A stretch of 41,637 nt of DNA, from assembly GCA_025350245.1 (NCBI GenBank), contig JANXYG010000063.1, positions 1-41,637 on the forward strand, given 5' to 3'. A model generated the notes under the pieces. That model saw only the letters and a program-made list of their open reading frames with translations, was not told the DNA's origin and did not search any database. Position 1 is the stretch's first letter. Every line of letters begins with the position of its first letter. Shown one piece after another: positions 28,001-39,481 of the stretch. The position numbers and the translations under genes were made by a program. The DNA is from Betaproteobacteria bacterium (GTDB taxonomy: Bacteria > Pseudomonadota > Gammaproteobacteria > Burkholderiales > Ga0077523).

Positions 28001-28064
28001 TGCGCGGGAGCTTTCGGCTAAAATCTTGATTCTATAAGGCCGCCTTCTTTTCCGCTACGCGTCG

Positions 28065-28895
28065 ATGATCGTCGCACCCCCCATCGTTCTGACTTTTGCC
28101 GCGACCGATCCGACCGGCGGCGCCGGCATACAGGCCGACGTACTCACGCTGACCAGCCTGGGTTGCCATGCGTTATCCGTTGTCACGGCGGTCACGGTTC
28201 AGGACTCCTCCGGCGTCGAGGCGGTGCTGCCGCTGGATGCCCAATGGGTCGCCGATCAGGCCCGGTGCGTCCTCGAAGACATGCGGGTCGCGGCCTTCAA
28301 GATCGGGCTGCTCGGCAGCGTCGAGATCATCAGTTCGATCGCCGAGATCATCGCCGACTATCCCGATATTCCCCTGATCCTGGACCCGGTGCTCGCCTCC
28401 GGTCGCGGTGACGAACTCGCGACCGACCAGATGCTGCGGGCCATGCGCGACCTGCTCATTCCCCAGGCCACGGTGCTCACGCCGAACAGTCTCGAGGCCC
28501 GGCGCCTTGCCGGCGATGATGGCGACACCGATCAGCTGTCGCTCGATGACTGCGCCCGGCGCCTGCTCGACCTGGGCAGCGAGTTCGTGCTCATCACCGG
28601 CACCCACGAGAACACGACCCAGGTTATCAACACGCTGTACTGCGGTAACGGCACATTGCGCACCGACGCCTGGCCGCGGCTTCCCGGGTCTTATCACGGT
28701 TCCGGTTGTACTCTCGCATCGGCCCTGGCCGCCGCGCTTGCCAATGGGCTCGGCATCGAAGAGGCGGTGCGTGATGCCCAGGAATACACGTGGCAGTCGT
28801 TGCGCTTCGCGTTTCGTCCCGGTATGGGCCAGCACGTTCCCGACCGCCTGTTCTGGGCCCGCGAGGAAGAGGCCGCTGTCGATGCCGAAGATTGA
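28065..28895 (+). CDS. thiD: Hydroxymethylpyrimidine/phosphomethylpyrimidine kinase
   Basis: 276 residues. It phosphorylates HMP twice to HMP-PP for thiamine synthesis. Ribokinase fold: LTFAATDPTGGAGIQADVLT, ILDPVLASGRGDEL, TVLTPNSLEARRLAG and the anion hole SYHGSGCTLASALAAALANG with Cys215. It overlaps thiE by 14 nt, so the two are co-translated. Confidence 0.95.
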   Translation: MIVAPPIVLTFAATDPTGGAGIQADVLTLTSLGCHALSVVTAVTVQDSSGVEAVLPLDAQWVADQARCVLEDMRVAAFKIGLLGSVEIISSIAEIIADYPDIPLILDPVLASGRGDELATDQMLRAMRDLLIPQATVLTPNSLEARRLAGDDGDTDQLSLDDCARRLLDLGSEFVLITGTHENTTQVINTLYCGNGTLRTDAWPRLPGSYHGSGCTLASALAAALANGLGIEEAVRDAQEYTWQSLRFAFRPGMGQHVPDRLFWAREEEAAVDAED

Positions 28896-29523
28896 GGGGG
28901 TATATGCGCTGACGCCCGACGTGGCCGATACCGGGGCGCTTCTGGATGTCGTGGCCCGGGCGCTCGATGGCGGTGTGCGCCTGGTGCAATACCGTGCCAA
29001 GAACGCCAGTGCGGCGTCGAAGGCCGAGCAGGCCGGTCGCCTGTTGGCGTTGTGCCGGCGTCATGGTGCAGCGCTGTTCGTGAACGACGATGCGATGCTC
29101 GCGGCGCAGATCGGTGCCGACGGCGTGCATCTCGGCCGTGACGATGCTTCCGTTGCCGATGCCCGGCGCTGGTTGTCGCGCGGCGCGATCATCGGCGTTT
29201 CCTGCTACGACGATCTCGCCCGGGCGCGGAAACTTCGCGCCGAAGGCGCAGACTATGTGGCGTTCGGCAGCTTCTTCGCCTCGTCGGTCAAGCCGCTTGC
29301 GGTCCGGCCGACACCGGCGCTGCTGGCGGCGGCGCGCCGGGCGCTCGATTGCCCGATTGTCGCCATCGGCGGCATCACGCTCACGAACGCTCCCGACCTC
29401 ATCGCCGCGGGTGCCGATGCGCTAGCTGTGATCACCGGTCTGTTCACCGCACCCGATGTGCGGGCTCGTGCGAGCAGCTTCGGTGAACTGTTTCTCCGCA
29501 CACCTTCTTTCGCCAATCCCTGA
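28882..29523 (+). CDS. thiE: Thiamine-phosphate synthase
   Basis: 213 residues from ATG 28882. It joins HMP-PP (made by ThiD) to the thiazole phosphate. TIM-barrel motifs: RLVQYRAKNASAASKAEQAG, ALFVNDDAMLAAQIGADGVH, HLGRDDASV, YVAFGSFFASSVKP and IVAIGGITLTNAPDLIAAGA. The usual QxRxK motif (QYRAK) and the phosphate-binding GGI are intact. It lies between thiD and hemL on one strand, the gap to hemL being 12 nt. Confidence 0.95.
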   Translation: MPKIEGVYALTPDVADTGALLDVVARALDGGVRLVQYRAKNASAASKAEQAGRLLALCRRHGAALFVNDDAMLAAQIGADGVHLGRDDASVADARRWLSRGAIIGVSCYDDLARARKLRAEGADYVAFGSFFASSVKPLAVRPTPALLAAARRALDCPIVAIGGITLTNAPDLIAAGADALAVITGLFTAPDVRARASSFGELFLRTPSFANP

Positions 29524-29535
29524 TCCCTCCGCCCT

Positions 29536-30825
29536 ATGACCAGCCGCAACGACGTCCTTTTCGAGAAATGCCAGCGCGTGATCCCCGGAGGCGTCAATTC
29601 GCCGGTTCGTGCCTTCCGCTCGGTGGGCGGCACCCCGCGCTTCTTCGCCCGAGGCAAGGGTGCCTGGGTCTGGGATGCCGACGGCACGCCCTACATCGAC
29701 TACATCGGTTCCTGGGGCCCGATGATTCTTGGCCACGCCCATCCGGAAGTGGTCGAAGCGGTGCAGACCGCAGCCGCATCGGGGATGTCCTTCGGCGCAC
29801 CGACCGAGCGCGAACTCGAAATGGCGGAGCTGCTGACCCGGCTCCTGCCATCGATCGAGATGGTGCGGTTGGTCAGTTCGGGCACCGAAGCCACCATGTC
29901 GGCCATCCGCCTCGCCCGCGGATTCACCGGTCGCAACGGCATCATCAAGTTCGAAGGCTGTTATCACGGCCATGCCGACGCGCTGCTAGTCAAGGCGGGG
30001 TCGGGCGCGCTCACGTTCGGCCAGCCCAGTTCGGCCGGCGTGCCGGCCGATACCACCAAGCACACGCTGGTACTCGACTACAACGATGTTGCCGGACTCG
30101 AGCAGGCTTTCGCCGTCGGGGGTGCCGATATCGCGGCGGTGATCATCGAGCCGGTGGTCGGCAACATGAACCTGGTCATGCCCACGCCGGCATTCCTTGC
30201 TGCCTTGCGAGACCTCACGCGGCGCCATGGCGCGTTGCTGATCTTCGACGAGGTCATGACCGGCTTTCGCGTGGGCCCACGTGGCGCCCAGGGGCTGTTC
30301 GGGATGACCCCCGACCTGACCACCCTGGGAAAGGTGGTCGGCGGCGGCATGCCGCTTGGCGCCTTTGGCGGACGCCGTGACGTGATGCAGTGCCTGGCGC
30401 CGCTCGGCCCCGTCTATCAGGCCGGCACCCTGTCCGGCAATCCGGTCGCCGTGGCAGCCGGACTCGCGACTCTGAAAGTGGTGCAGCAGTCCGGCTTCTA
30501 CGACCGCCTCGGGGTCGCCACCACGCGCATCGTCGATGGCCTGGTGGCCAGCGCCCGATCGCACGGCGTGCCTTTCTCGGGGGCGTCGGTCGGTGGCATG
30601 TTCGGCCTGTTCTTCAGTCCGCAGCCGCCAACCAGCTTCGCCGAAGTGATGCAAGCCGACAAGGCGGCGTTCAACCGGTTCTTCCACCTGATGCTGGACA
30701 GTGGTGTCTATCTCGCGCCGTCCGCGTTCGAGGCCGGCTTCGTGTCGGCAGCGCACGGTGAGGACGAGATCGTTCGCACGCTGGAGGCGGCCGACCGCGC
30801 CTTTGCCGCTCTGGCGGCGGCATGA
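29536..30825 (+). CDS. hemL: Glutamate-1-semialdehyde 2,1-aminomutase
   Basis: 429 residues. It converts glutamate-1-semialdehyde to 5-aminolevulinate, the C5 route into haem. PLP enzyme with Lys266 in [18 protein letters not shown] as the Schiff-base residue, Asp238 in [12 protein letters not shown], and the cofactor-phosphate motif [17 protein letters not shown]-terminus [20 protein letters not shown] is typical. Likely part of the thiD-thiE-hemL transcript. Confidence 0.97.
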   Translation: MTSRNDVLFEKCQRVIPGGVNSPVRAFRSVGGTPRFFARGKGAWVWDADGTPYIDYIGSWGPMILGHAHPEVVEAVQTAAASGMSFGAPTERELEMAELLTRLLPSIEMVRLVSSGTEATMSAIRLARGFTGRNGIIKFEGCYHGHADALLVKAGSGALTFGQPSSAGVPADTTKHTLVLDYNDVAGLEQAFAVGGADIAAVIIEPVVGNMNLVMPTPAFLAALRDLTRRHGALLIFDEVMTGFRVGPRGAQGLFGMTPDLTTLGKVVGGGMPLGAFGGRRDVMQCLAPLGPVYQAGTLSGNPVAVAAGLATLKVVQQSGFYDRLGVATTRIVDGLVASARSHGVPFSGASVGGMFGLFFSPQPPTSFAEVMQADKAAFNRFFHLMLDSGVYLAPSAFEAGFVSAAHGEDEIVRTLEAADRAFAALAAA

Positions 30826-30917
30826 GGTACCCGTCGCAGACCCCCCGCGGGGGCCGAAACGGGAGCCTCGGAAACGCTACGGTGGCAACTGAAGGCGGCG
30901 GCGTGACTACCGCGCCA

Positions 30918-31529
30918 TTAGCGCAGGGCCGCCATGTACTCGGCCAGCCCGGCCATTTCCTGGTCGGTGAGTTTGGCCGCGATGCTGCGCATCATGTTGT
31001 TGGCGTCGTTTGCACGCTCCCCCGTGTAAAAGGCCTTGAGCTGGGCGATCGTGTATTCCGGATGCTGACCGGCGAGTCGGGGGTACTGCGCGGGAATGCC
31101 GGCACCGGTCGGCGAGTGACAGGCGGCACAGGCGGGCAGGCCGCGCGCCGTATCGCCACCGCGATACAGCTTTTGCCCCAGCGCCGCGAGGTCCTTGTCG
31201 GCGGCGGCGGCCGGCCGCAGTTTCTGCGACGCGAACCAGGCGCCCAGGTGCTTCATGTCCTCCGGCGCCAGGTTTGCCGCCATGCCGGCCATGATGGCGT
31301 TGGCGCGCAGACCGCTCTTGAAGTTGGCCAGTTGCTTGGCGATGTAGGCGGGGTGCTGCTGGGCGAGACTCGGGTTGATGTTGACGACGCTGTTGCCGTC
31401 GGCCCCATGGCACGCGGCGCAAGCGCCAGCGAGCGCCTGGCCCTTGGCGGGATCGCCCCTGGCGTCGGTTTCGGCGTGGGTGGCGCCGGCCAGCAGCAAC
31501 AGCACAACGAACAGTTTCAACTTCGACAT
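30918..31529 (-). CDS. Dihaem cytochrome c4
   Basis: 203 residues. A signal peptide (about 1-19) precedes two homologous cytochrome domains with haem sites Cys37-Ala-Ala-Cys40-His41 and Cys134-Ala-Ala-Cys137-His138; Met ligands are probably in [11 protein letters not shown] and [11 protein letters not shown]. Cytochrome c4 passes electrons from the bc1 complex to cbb3 or other terminal oxidases on the periplasmic side. Divergent from engB across 158 nt. Between its stop and hemL lies a CCCCCGCGGGGG palindrome (near 30842-30853) without a T-run. Confidence 0.94.
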   Translation of the reverse strand: MSKLKLFVVLLLLAGATHAETDARGDPAKGQALAGACAACHGADGNSVVNINPSLAQQHPAYIAKQLANFKSGLRANAIMAGMAANLAPEDMKHLGAWFASQKLRPAAAADKDLAALGQKLYRGGDTARGLPACAACHSPTGAGIPAQYPRLAGQHPEYTIAQLKAFYTGERANDANNMMRSIAAKLTDQEMAGLAEYMAALR

Positions 31530-31687
31530 CGATTGCTCCTACAGAGGTTGGGTGCCCGCCTGTCAGCCACCGAGCCACCCCGAGATCGGGTTCGTCCAGT
31601 GCGGCGCACGAAATTAGCGACCTGCAACATCGCTCCGCATTCTATCGGAATCACCAGTGGCGGGCGCTGCGGCGCCACGTTCGCGCT

Positions 31688-32305
31688 GTGAGTGCGTTGC
31701 ACAAGGCGCACTACGTCGCCAGCGCCCACGGTGTCCATGAGCTTCTGTCCGACGTGAATCGGGAGGTGGCATTCGCTGGCCGCTCCAATTCCGGTAAATC
31801 GAGCGCGATCAACACGCTCGCCAATCGCAACCGGCTGGCGTTTGCCAGCAAGACGCCGGGGCGTACCCAGTTGATCAACTTTTTCGGGCTCGGCGACGAC
31901 CGTTTCCTGGTCGATCTCCCGGGATACGGCTACGCGAAGGTGCCGGAGAAGGAGCGGCGGCACTGGGGCGAATTCGTCGGCGACTACATCCGCACCCGGG
32001 TGTCGCTGCAAGGACTCATCGTGATCATGGACGTGAGGCATCCGATGACGCCGCTCGATCTTCAGTTGCTCGACTGGTTTCTCCCCACCGGGAAGCCGGT
32101 GCACGCGTTGCTCACCAAGGCGGACAAGCTGGGGCGGCAGCAGGCATCTGCGCAACTGTCGGCGGTGCGCGGCGCCCTGGCTGCGCGCGGCGGCAACGCC
32201 AGCGCCTCACTGTTCTCCAGCCTGAAGCGTACCGGTCTCGCGGAGGTGGAGAACGTCATCCTGCCATGGTTCGGGATCGGGACCGATATCAAGATCAAGG
32301 CTTAG
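31688..32305 (+). CDS. engB: Ribosome biogenesis GTP-binding protein EngB (YsxC/YihA)
   Basis: 205 residues. GTPase needed for 50S subunit assembly. G1 [15 protein letters not shown]2 [13 protein letters not shown]3 [12 protein letters not shown]4 TKADKL and G5 SSLKRTG are all readable. The start is GTG at 31688; homologues begin at the same place ([12 protein letters not shown] region). hemB follows after 153 nt with no gene between. EngB next to cytochrome c4 and hemB is a regular betaproteobacterial arrangement. Confidence 0.95.
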   Translation: MSALHKAHYVASAHGVHELLSDVNREVAFAGRSNSGKSSAINTLANRNRLAFASKTPGRTQLINFFGLGDDRFLVDLPGYGYAKVPEKERRHWGEFVGDYIRTRVSLQGLIVIMDVRHPMTPLDLQLLDWFLPTGKPVHALLTKADKLGRQQASAQLSAVRGALAARGGNASASLFSSLKRTGLAEVENVILPWFGIGTDIKIKA

Positions 32306-34061
<1,756 letters not shown>

Positions 34062-34113
34062 CTGGCGCCCCACGGTGGAGTCGCGCCCGCCACCGGAAGC
34101 GCTCGCGACCCGT

Positions 34114-36438
34114 CTAGTAGATCTGGTCGTCGACACTGTCCTTGCCGCCACGCTTGCCGGTGCCCGCGGCGGCCGGGTTGTCGTCCTCGGGCGGCATGTT
34201 CTCGTGATAAAAGTATTCGGTCATGCGGTTGGCCGCATTTACGTCGCGCAACCCCGTGTCCGGATTGATTTGTGTGGACACGACCCCCTCGGGGGCGATC
34301 AGTGGTTCGTCCGGTAGGTTTTTCAGCGCCACCCCCATGTAGCCCATCCAGATTGGCAAGGCCGCGGCGGCACCGGTTTCGCTGCCACCGAGAGTGCGGG
34401 GCGTGTCGAACCCGATCCACGCCACGGCCGCGATCCGCGGGTTGAAGCCGGCGAACCAGGCGTCGATCTGATCGTTGGTGGTGCCGGTCTTGCCGGCGAG
34501 GTCGCCACGGCCGAGCGCAAGGGCGCGGGCGCCGGTCCCGCCCCGGATCACGTCCTGCATCATCGTGGTCATCAGAAACGCGTTGCGCTGGTCGATGATG
34601 CGCGGCGCGGTTTCCGGAACCGTCACCGGCCTGGTCTGCGCCAGCACGGTTCCCTTGGTGTCCTCGATGCGGTCGATGAAGTACGGCGTGAGCTTGTAGC
34701 CGCCATTGGCGAACACCGCATAGCCACCGACCATCTGCCACATGGTCACCGATCCCGCACCGAGCGCCATGGTGAGATAGGCCGGGATCTGCTTCTGCTC
34801 GAACCCGAAGCGGGTCACGTACTCTTGCGCGTATTGCGGAGTGATCGACTGGAGAATGCGGACCGACACCAGATTCTTGGATTTGGTGAGCGCGGTGCGC
34901 ATGCGCATCGGGCCCTCGTAGGTGCCGTCGTAGTTCTTCGGCTCCCATGCCGCCGAGCCGGTTTCACTGGCATCGAAGGAAAGCGGAGCGTCGTTGATGA
35001 TGGTGGCCGGCGTGAAACCTTTCTCCAGTGCCGCCGAATACACGAACGGCTTGAAGCTCGAACCGGGCTGCCGATAGGCCTGCGTCACATGGTTGAACTT
35101 GTTGCGGTTGAAGTCGAAGCCACCGACCAGCGCTTCGACCGCGCCGGTCAGCACATCGATCGCCACCAGACCGGATTCGACCAGTGGCATCTGGACGATC
35201 TGCCATTTTTCAGCCCCATCCTTCTGGGCTCGAACCAGGGCGCCGGGCTGCAACCGATGCGCGGCCGGCGCCTTGTCGCCGATCATCCGCTGGGCGAACT
35301 TGAGGCCGTCACCGGTTACATCGACGCGCCCCGCGCCTTTCACGAACAGCCGGACCGTCCGGGAATCCGCCGCCAGCACAACAGCGGGCAGGATATCGTC
35401 GCTGCGTGCTTCGTCGGCGAGAGCATCCTCCAGGCTGTCGTCGCTTTCCGGCGACAGTGCCGGCAGGTAGCGCTCGGCACCGCGATAGCCGTGGCGCTGG
35501 TCGTAGTCGAGCACGCCACGACGCAGGGCGGCATACGCGGCGTCCTGATGTGAGCGCCCGAGCGTGGTGTAGACGCGGAATCCGCGGTTGTATGCATCCT
35601 CCTGGTAGCGCTCGACCATCACGGATCTGACCATTTCTGTCACGAAGTCCGCGCGCGCGGCGGCAGTGGCGGGCGCTGGCCGAACCCGCATTGGCAACTT
35701 CAACGCTTCTTCGTACTGCGCCGAGGAAATCGTCCCGAGCTCGCGCATGCGGCGAAGTACGTACTGCTGCCGCAGGCGGGCGCGCGCCGGGTTCGCTACC
35801 GGATTGAAGGTCGAAGGTGCCTTCGGCAGCCCTGCGAGCATGGCGATCTCACCCAGATCCAGACGATCCAGCGGTTTGCCGAAGTAGGTCTGGGCAGCGG
35901 CCGCGAAGCCGTAGGCGCGCTGACCCAGGTAAATCTGGTTGACGTAGAGCTGGAGGATCTCGTTCTTCGACAGGTTGTGCTCGATCTTGAACGCGAGCAG
36001 CGCTTCGTTGAACTTCCGGGTGAACGTCTTCTCTTTGGTGAGGAAGAAGTTGCGGGCGACCTGCATCGTGATCGTGCTGGCGCCCTGGCGGGCTCCGCCC
36101 TGCAGGAAATTGGAGATGGCCGCCCGGGCCACGCCGATGTAGTCGATGCCTCCATGTTCATAGAATCGTTCGTCCTCCGCGGCGAGAATGGCATCTCGCA
36201 TCGGCTTGGGCACATCGGCGATGGCGACCAGGGCCCGCCGCTCCTCGCCGAATTCGCCGATGAGATCGCGTTCCCGATTGAAGATCTGAAGCGGGATCTT
36301 GGGTCGGTAGTCAGTGAGTACTTCCAGCGACGGAAGATTGGGGAACGCCACCACCGCGGCATAGCCGACGAGCAATCCCGCGGCGACCAGCGCCGACAGG
36401 GCCAAAAACAGGGGTAACAGCCACCAGCGCGACATCAT
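34114..36438 (-). CDS. mrcA: Penicillin-binding protein 1A (bifunctional transglycosylase/transpeptidase)
   Basis: 774 residues, inner-membrane anchored by one helix at about 5-32 with the bulk in the periplasm. The GT51 domain has catalytic Glu88 in LAAEDERFYEHGG and GASTITMQVARNFFLT; the transpeptidase has nucleophile Ser460 in QPGSSFKPF, the SxN motif Ser520-Lys-Asn522 and the KTG motif at 650-652 (AGKTGTTND). An OB-like insert lies between the domains (about 320-420). It polymerises and cross-links peptidoglycan. Starts at 36438 or 36435 are equivalent; a TTG at 36444 is possible. Divergent from pilM, as in many proteobacteria. Confidence 0.95.
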   Translation of the reverse strand: MMSRWWLLPLFLALSALVAAGLLVGYAAVVAFPNLPSLEVLTDYRPKIPLQIFNRERDLIGEFGEERRALVAIADVPKPMRDAILAAEDERFYEHGGIDYIGVARAAISNFLQGGARQGASTITMQVARNFFLTKEKTFTRKFNEALLAFKIEHNLSKNEILQLYVNQIYLGQRAYGFAAAAQTYFGKPLDRLDLGEIAMLAGLPKAPSTFNPVANPARARLRQQYVLRRMRELGTISSAQYEEALKLPMRVRPAPATAAARADFVTEMVRSVMVERYQEDAYNRGFRVYTTLGRSHQDAAYAALRRGVLDYDQRHGYRGAERYLPALSPESDDSLEDALADEARSDDILPAVVLAADSRTVRLFVKGAGRVDVTGDGLKFAQRMIGDKAPAAHRLQPGALVRAQKDGAEKWQIVQMPLVESGLVAIDVLTGAVEALVGGFDFNRNKFNHVTQAYRQPGSSFKPFVYSAALEKGFTPATIINDAPLSFDASETGSAAWEPKNYDGTYEGPMRMRTALTKSKNLVSVRILQSITPQYAQEYVTRFGFEQKQIPAYLTMALGAGSVTMWQMVGGYAVFANGGYKLTPYFIDRIEDTKGTVLAQTRPVTVPETAPRIIDQRNAFLMTTMMQDVIRGGTGARALALGRGDLAGKTGTTNDQIDAWFAGFNPRIAAVAWIGFDTPRTLGGSETGAAAALPIWMGYMGVALKNLPDEPLIAPEGVVSTQINPDTGLRDVNAANRMTEYFYHENMPPEDDNPAAAGTGKRGGKDSVDDQIY

Positions 36439-36549
36439 GGGCAAGAGAGTTGCTTCGCCGGACAGGCCGATCGGGTGAGATTCAGGACGCCAGCGGCATT
36501 ATAAGGGGCCTCACTACCAGCGCCGGAAAACAACCCCACTTTTCCCGGC

Positions 36550-36585
36550 TTGCGTTGCGGTTGCGGCTAGTATCTAATGTAAAAT
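36550..36585 (+). promoter_or_regulatory. AT-rich candidate promoter of pilMNOPQ
   Basis: The stretch 36567-36595 is the most AT-rich in the window (TATCTAATGTAAAATATATA). Two sigma-70-like pairs overlap: TTGCGT (36550-36555) with a 17-nt spacer to TCTAAT (36573-36578), and TTGCGG (36555-36560) with 19 nt to TAAAAT (36580-36585). The 5' end of the mRNA would lie about 20 nt before pilM, and no ribosome site is evident there. Confidence 0.5.
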
Positions 36586-36609
36586 ATATATTGTTGCCGT
36601 AACTTGCCC

Positions 36610-37722
36610 ATGCTCAAGGGAAAACTAGATCTGGCGGCTGCCTCGACCTTCATCGCGAACCTGATGAAGGCGAAGACACCGCCATTGATTGGGGCCGACA
36701 TCAGTTCGTCCTCGGTCAAACTGGTGGAACTCGAGGCTGCGGGCAAGGGCCGCTACCGGCTCGAGCGCTACATCATCGAACCCCTGCCCAAGGATGCCGT
36801 GGTCGACGGCAACATCGTTAACCTCGAGGAAGTCGGGGAGGCGTTGAAGCGGGCCTGGAAGAAGATGAATACCCGCATCAAGAATCTGTCGATGGCGCTG
36901 CCCGCGGCAACGGTGATCACCAAGAAGATCGTGGTCACTGCCGGTTTGCGCGAAGAAGATCTCGAACTGCAGGTCGAATCCGAAGCCAACCAGTACATCC
37001 CGTTCGCGCTCGAGGAGGTCAATCTCGACTTCCAGACCCTGGGTCCGGCGCCAAACAATCCGGAAGAAGTCGAGGTTCTCATCGCGGCCTCGCGCAAGGA
37101 AAAAGTCGAAGATCGCGTCGCCGTGGCGGAGGCGGTCGGCCTCAAGGCGGTCGTGATGGACATCGATTCCTTTGCCGCCCAGACCGCGTTCGAGCTGATC
37201 GAGGCGCAACTGGCCGACGGTGGCGCCGAACAAACCCTGGCGCTGGTCGATGTGGGCGCCTCGATGATGAACATCAACGTCCTGCGCAATAACCAGTCGG
37301 TATATTCGCGCGAGCAGCCGTTCGGCGGCAACCAGCTCACCCAGGATATCCAGCGGGTCTTCAACCTGGCACCCGAAGAGGCCGAGGCCGCCAAGAAAAA
37401 CGGTGGTCTTCCGGACAATTACGAGTCCGAGGTGCTGACGCCGTTCATGGAGACGCTGGCGCTGGAGATCACGCGGGCGCTGCAGTTCTTCTTCACTTCG
37501 ACGCAGTTCAGCCAGGTGCATTACATCATCTTGGCCGGCGGCTCGTCGACCATCCCCGGACTCGATGGCGTCGTGACCCGCCGCACCGGGGTCACGACCA
37601 TGATCGCCAATCCGTTCGCAGGGATGGACAAGTCGTCCCGCATCAAAGAGCGCCAGCTGGAGCAGGATGCCCCCGCTTTGCTCGTCGCCTGCGGTCTTGC
37701 CATGCGGAGGTTCGACGCGTGA
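36610..37722 (+). CDS. pilM: Type IV pilus assembly protein PilM
   Basis: 370 residues. Cytoplasmic actin/FtsA-like ATPase that binds the N-terminus of PilN and links it to the pilus motor. Actin-fold features: LIGADISSSSVKLVELEAAG (phosphate 1), LALVDVGASMMNINVLRNNQ (phosphate 2) and IILAGGSSTIPGLDGVVTRR (adenosine loop). The start is ATG 36610; TTG 36604 would add only two residues. The stop overlaps the pilN GTG start by 4 nt. Confidence 0.95.
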   Translation: MLKGKLDLAAASTFIANLMKAKTPPLIGADISSSSVKLVELEAAGKGRYRLERYIIEPLPKDAVVDGNIVNLEEVGEALKRAWKKMNTRIKNLSMALPAATVITKKIVVTAGLREEDLELQVESEANQYIPFALEEVNLDFQTLGPAPNNPEEVEVLIAASRKEKVEDRVAVAEAVGLKAVVMDIDSFAAQTAFELIEAQLADGGAEQTLALVDVGASMMNINVLRNNQSVYSREQPFGGNQLTQDIQRVFNLAPEEAEAAKKNGGLPDNYESEVLTPFMETLALEITRALQFFFTSTQFSQVHYIILAGGSSTIPGLDGVVTRRTGVTTMIANPFAGMDKSSRIKERQLEQDAPALLVACGLAMRRFDA

Positions 37723-38315
37723 TCCCCATAAACCTGCTACCGCACCGCGCGCAGCGGCGGGCCGCGCAACGGCGTCAGTTTTTCGTCCTGGCGGGCGCGG
37801 TGGTCGCCGCCGGTGCTGCGATCGTGATCGCGGTTCATACCTACTTTTCCGGTCAGATCGAATACCAGAACGGGCGCAACGACTATCTCAATGGCGAGAT
37901 CGCGATCCTCGACCGCCAGATCGACGAGATCAAGAAACTCAAGGAACAGACCCAGGCCCTGCTCGAGCGCAAGAAAGTGGTCGAGTCGTTGCAGTCCAAC
38001 CGCTCGGAAACTGTTCGATTGCTCGATCAGCTGGTGCGCCAGCTCCCCGATGGCGTCTATCTCAAGAGCATCAAGCAGACTGGCGCAAAGGTGAATGTGG
38101 TCGGTTTCGCCAGTTCCAATGCGCGGGTGTCGACGTTGATGCGCAATTTCGAGGCATCGCCATTTCTCGAGGCGCCCGGACTAGTCGAGATCAAGGCGGT
38201 TACCATCGACAAGCAGAACCTGAATGAATTCAACCTCAACGTCATGTTGACGCGTGAGAAGCCGCCCGACGACGCCGTTGCGGCGAAGCGCGGCGGCAAG
38301 GGATCGAAAGGGTAA
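37719..38315 (+). CDS. pilN: Type IV pilus assembly protein PilN
   Basis: 198 residues. Bitopic inner-membrane protein: the cytoplasmic N-terminus IPINLLPHRAQRRAAQRRQF carries the INLLP motif that docks onto PilM, one membrane helix follows (about 22-42), then a coiled coil (IAILDRQIDEIKKLKEQTQA) and a periplasmic ferredoxin-like fold. Starts with GTG 37719 overlapping pilM. The C-terminal PPDDAVAAKRGGKGSKG tail is flexible and basic. It pairs with PilO. Confidence 0.94.
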   Translation: MIPINLLPHRAQRRAAQRRQFFVLAGAVVAAGAAIVIAVHTYFSGQIEYQNGRNDYLNGEIAILDRQIDEIKKLKEQTQALLERKKVVESLQSNRSETVRLLDQLVRQLPDGVYLKSIKQTGAKVNVVGFASSNARVSTLMRNFEASPFLEAPGLVEIKAVTIDKQNLNEFNLNVMLTREKPPDDAVAAKRGGKGSKG

Positions 38316-38321
38316 GCCGCC

Positions 38322-38954
38322 GTGGCGATGACGCTCGAAGACCTGCGCCGGCTGAACCCGCGCGACATCGGCAACTGGCCGGTCGCCCCCAAGCTCGGCA
38401 TCCTTGCCATTGTCCTGCTGCTCATCGTATTCAGCGGTTACTGGTTCGACTGGTCCGGCCAGCTCGAACAACTCGCAAGCTCGCGCCAGAAGGAGACGGA
38501 CCTGCGTGCACGTTTCCTCGACAAGAAGGCACAGGCCATCAACCTCGACGCCTATCGCAAGCAGCTGGCCGATATCGAGCAGTCGTTCGGGGCCATGCTC
38601 AAGCAATTGCCCAACAAATCCGAGATGGAAGCGTTGCTCACCGACATCAACCAGGCCGGTCTGGGACGCGGATTGCAGTTCCAGTTGTTCCGCCCCGCGC
38701 CGCAGGAAGTGATGTCGGAGTTCTATGCCGAACTCCCGATCACGATCAAGGTGACCGGCGCCTATCACGACATCGGTGCGTTCGCGAGCGATGTGTCGCA
38801 GCTGTCGCGCATCGTTACCCTCAACGACATTGCATTGCAGATCGACAAGGACGGCGGCCTGGTGCTCGACGGTATCGCCAAGACCTACCGCTATCTCGAT
38901 GACGGTGAACTGGCCGCGCAGAAGAAGCAGGTGAAGGGGGCGAAGAAGCCATGA
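38322..38954 (+). CDS. pilO: Type IV pilus assembly protein PilO
   Basis: 210 residues. Inner-membrane partner of PilN with a membrane helix (LGILAIVLLLIVFSGYWF, about 27-45), a periplasmic coiled coil and a ferredoxin-like domain ending in TYRYLDDGELAAQKKQ. The start is GTG 38322 or ATG 38328; both keep the motif LEDLRRLNPRDIGNWP. It follows pilN after 6 nt and overlaps pilP by 4 nt. Confidence 0.94.
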   Translation: MAMTLEDLRRLNPRDIGNWPVAPKLGILAIVLLLIVFSGYWFDWSGQLEQLASSRQKETDLRARFLDKKAQAINLDAYRKQLADIEQSFGAMLKQLPNKSEMEALLTDINQAGLGRGLQFQLFRPAPQEVMSEFYAELPITIKVTGAYHDIGAFASDVSQLSRIVTLNDIALQIDKDGGLVLDGIAKTYRYLDDGELAAQKKQVKGAKKP

Positions 38955-39481
38955 TCCGAACCTGCGTTGCCGGCATGCTGCTGCTGTTGCTCGCGGGTTG
39001 CGGCGGCGAACAGTTCCAGGACCTGCGGCAGTTCGTGAAAGAGTCCGGTTCGGACCTGCGCGGGCGGGTCGACCCCCTGCCCGAGGTCAAGCCCTACGAA
39101 GCCTTCACCTACGATGCCTTCGACTTGTCCGACCCTTTCAAGCAGCGCAAGCACGAGCCGTCGGACAAAGCCGCCGGGTCGGGACCGGCACCCGACACGA
39201 CCCGGCGCAAAGAGGCTTTGGAAGCCTACCCGCTCGAGAGCCTGAAGATGGTGGGCACGCTTCAGGACAAGACCAAGAAGATGTTTGCGCTTGTCAAAAC
39301 GCCCGACAACAACATCTATCAGGTCAAGTCGGGCAACTACCTCGGCCAGAATTTCGGTGTGGTCTCGATGATCACCGAAACCTCGGTGACGTTGAAGGAA
39401 GTCATCCAGGACACCGCGGGTGTCTGGACGGAGCGCACGAGCAGCTTGCAGTTGCTCGATGAAGAGGAGCCGAAGAAATGA
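38951..39481 (+). CDS. pilP: Type IV pilus assembly lipoprotein PilP
   Basis: 176 residues. Inner-membrane lipoprotein with lipobox LLAGC (Cys17) that connects PilN/PilO to the secretin. After a disordered segment with YEAFTYDAFDLSDPFKQRKH comes the beta-domain YPLESLKMVGTLQDKTKKMF, the usual HR domain. The ATGA overlaps at both ends show tight coupling with pilO and pilQ. Confidence 0.95.
   Translation: MIRTCVAGMLLLLLAGCGGEQFQDLRQFVKESGSDLRGRVDPLPEVKPYEAFTYDAFDLSDPFKQRKHEPSDKAAGSGPAPDTTRRKEALEAYPLESLKMVGTLQDKTKKMFALVKTPDNNIYQVKSGNYLGQNFGVVSMITETSVTLKEVIQDTAGVWTERTSSLQLLDEEEPKK

Noticed and set aside
30838-30860. CCCCCGCGGGGG palindrome after hemL as intrinsic terminator
   Set aside because: No T-run follows on either strand and the stem is short; left as a note only.
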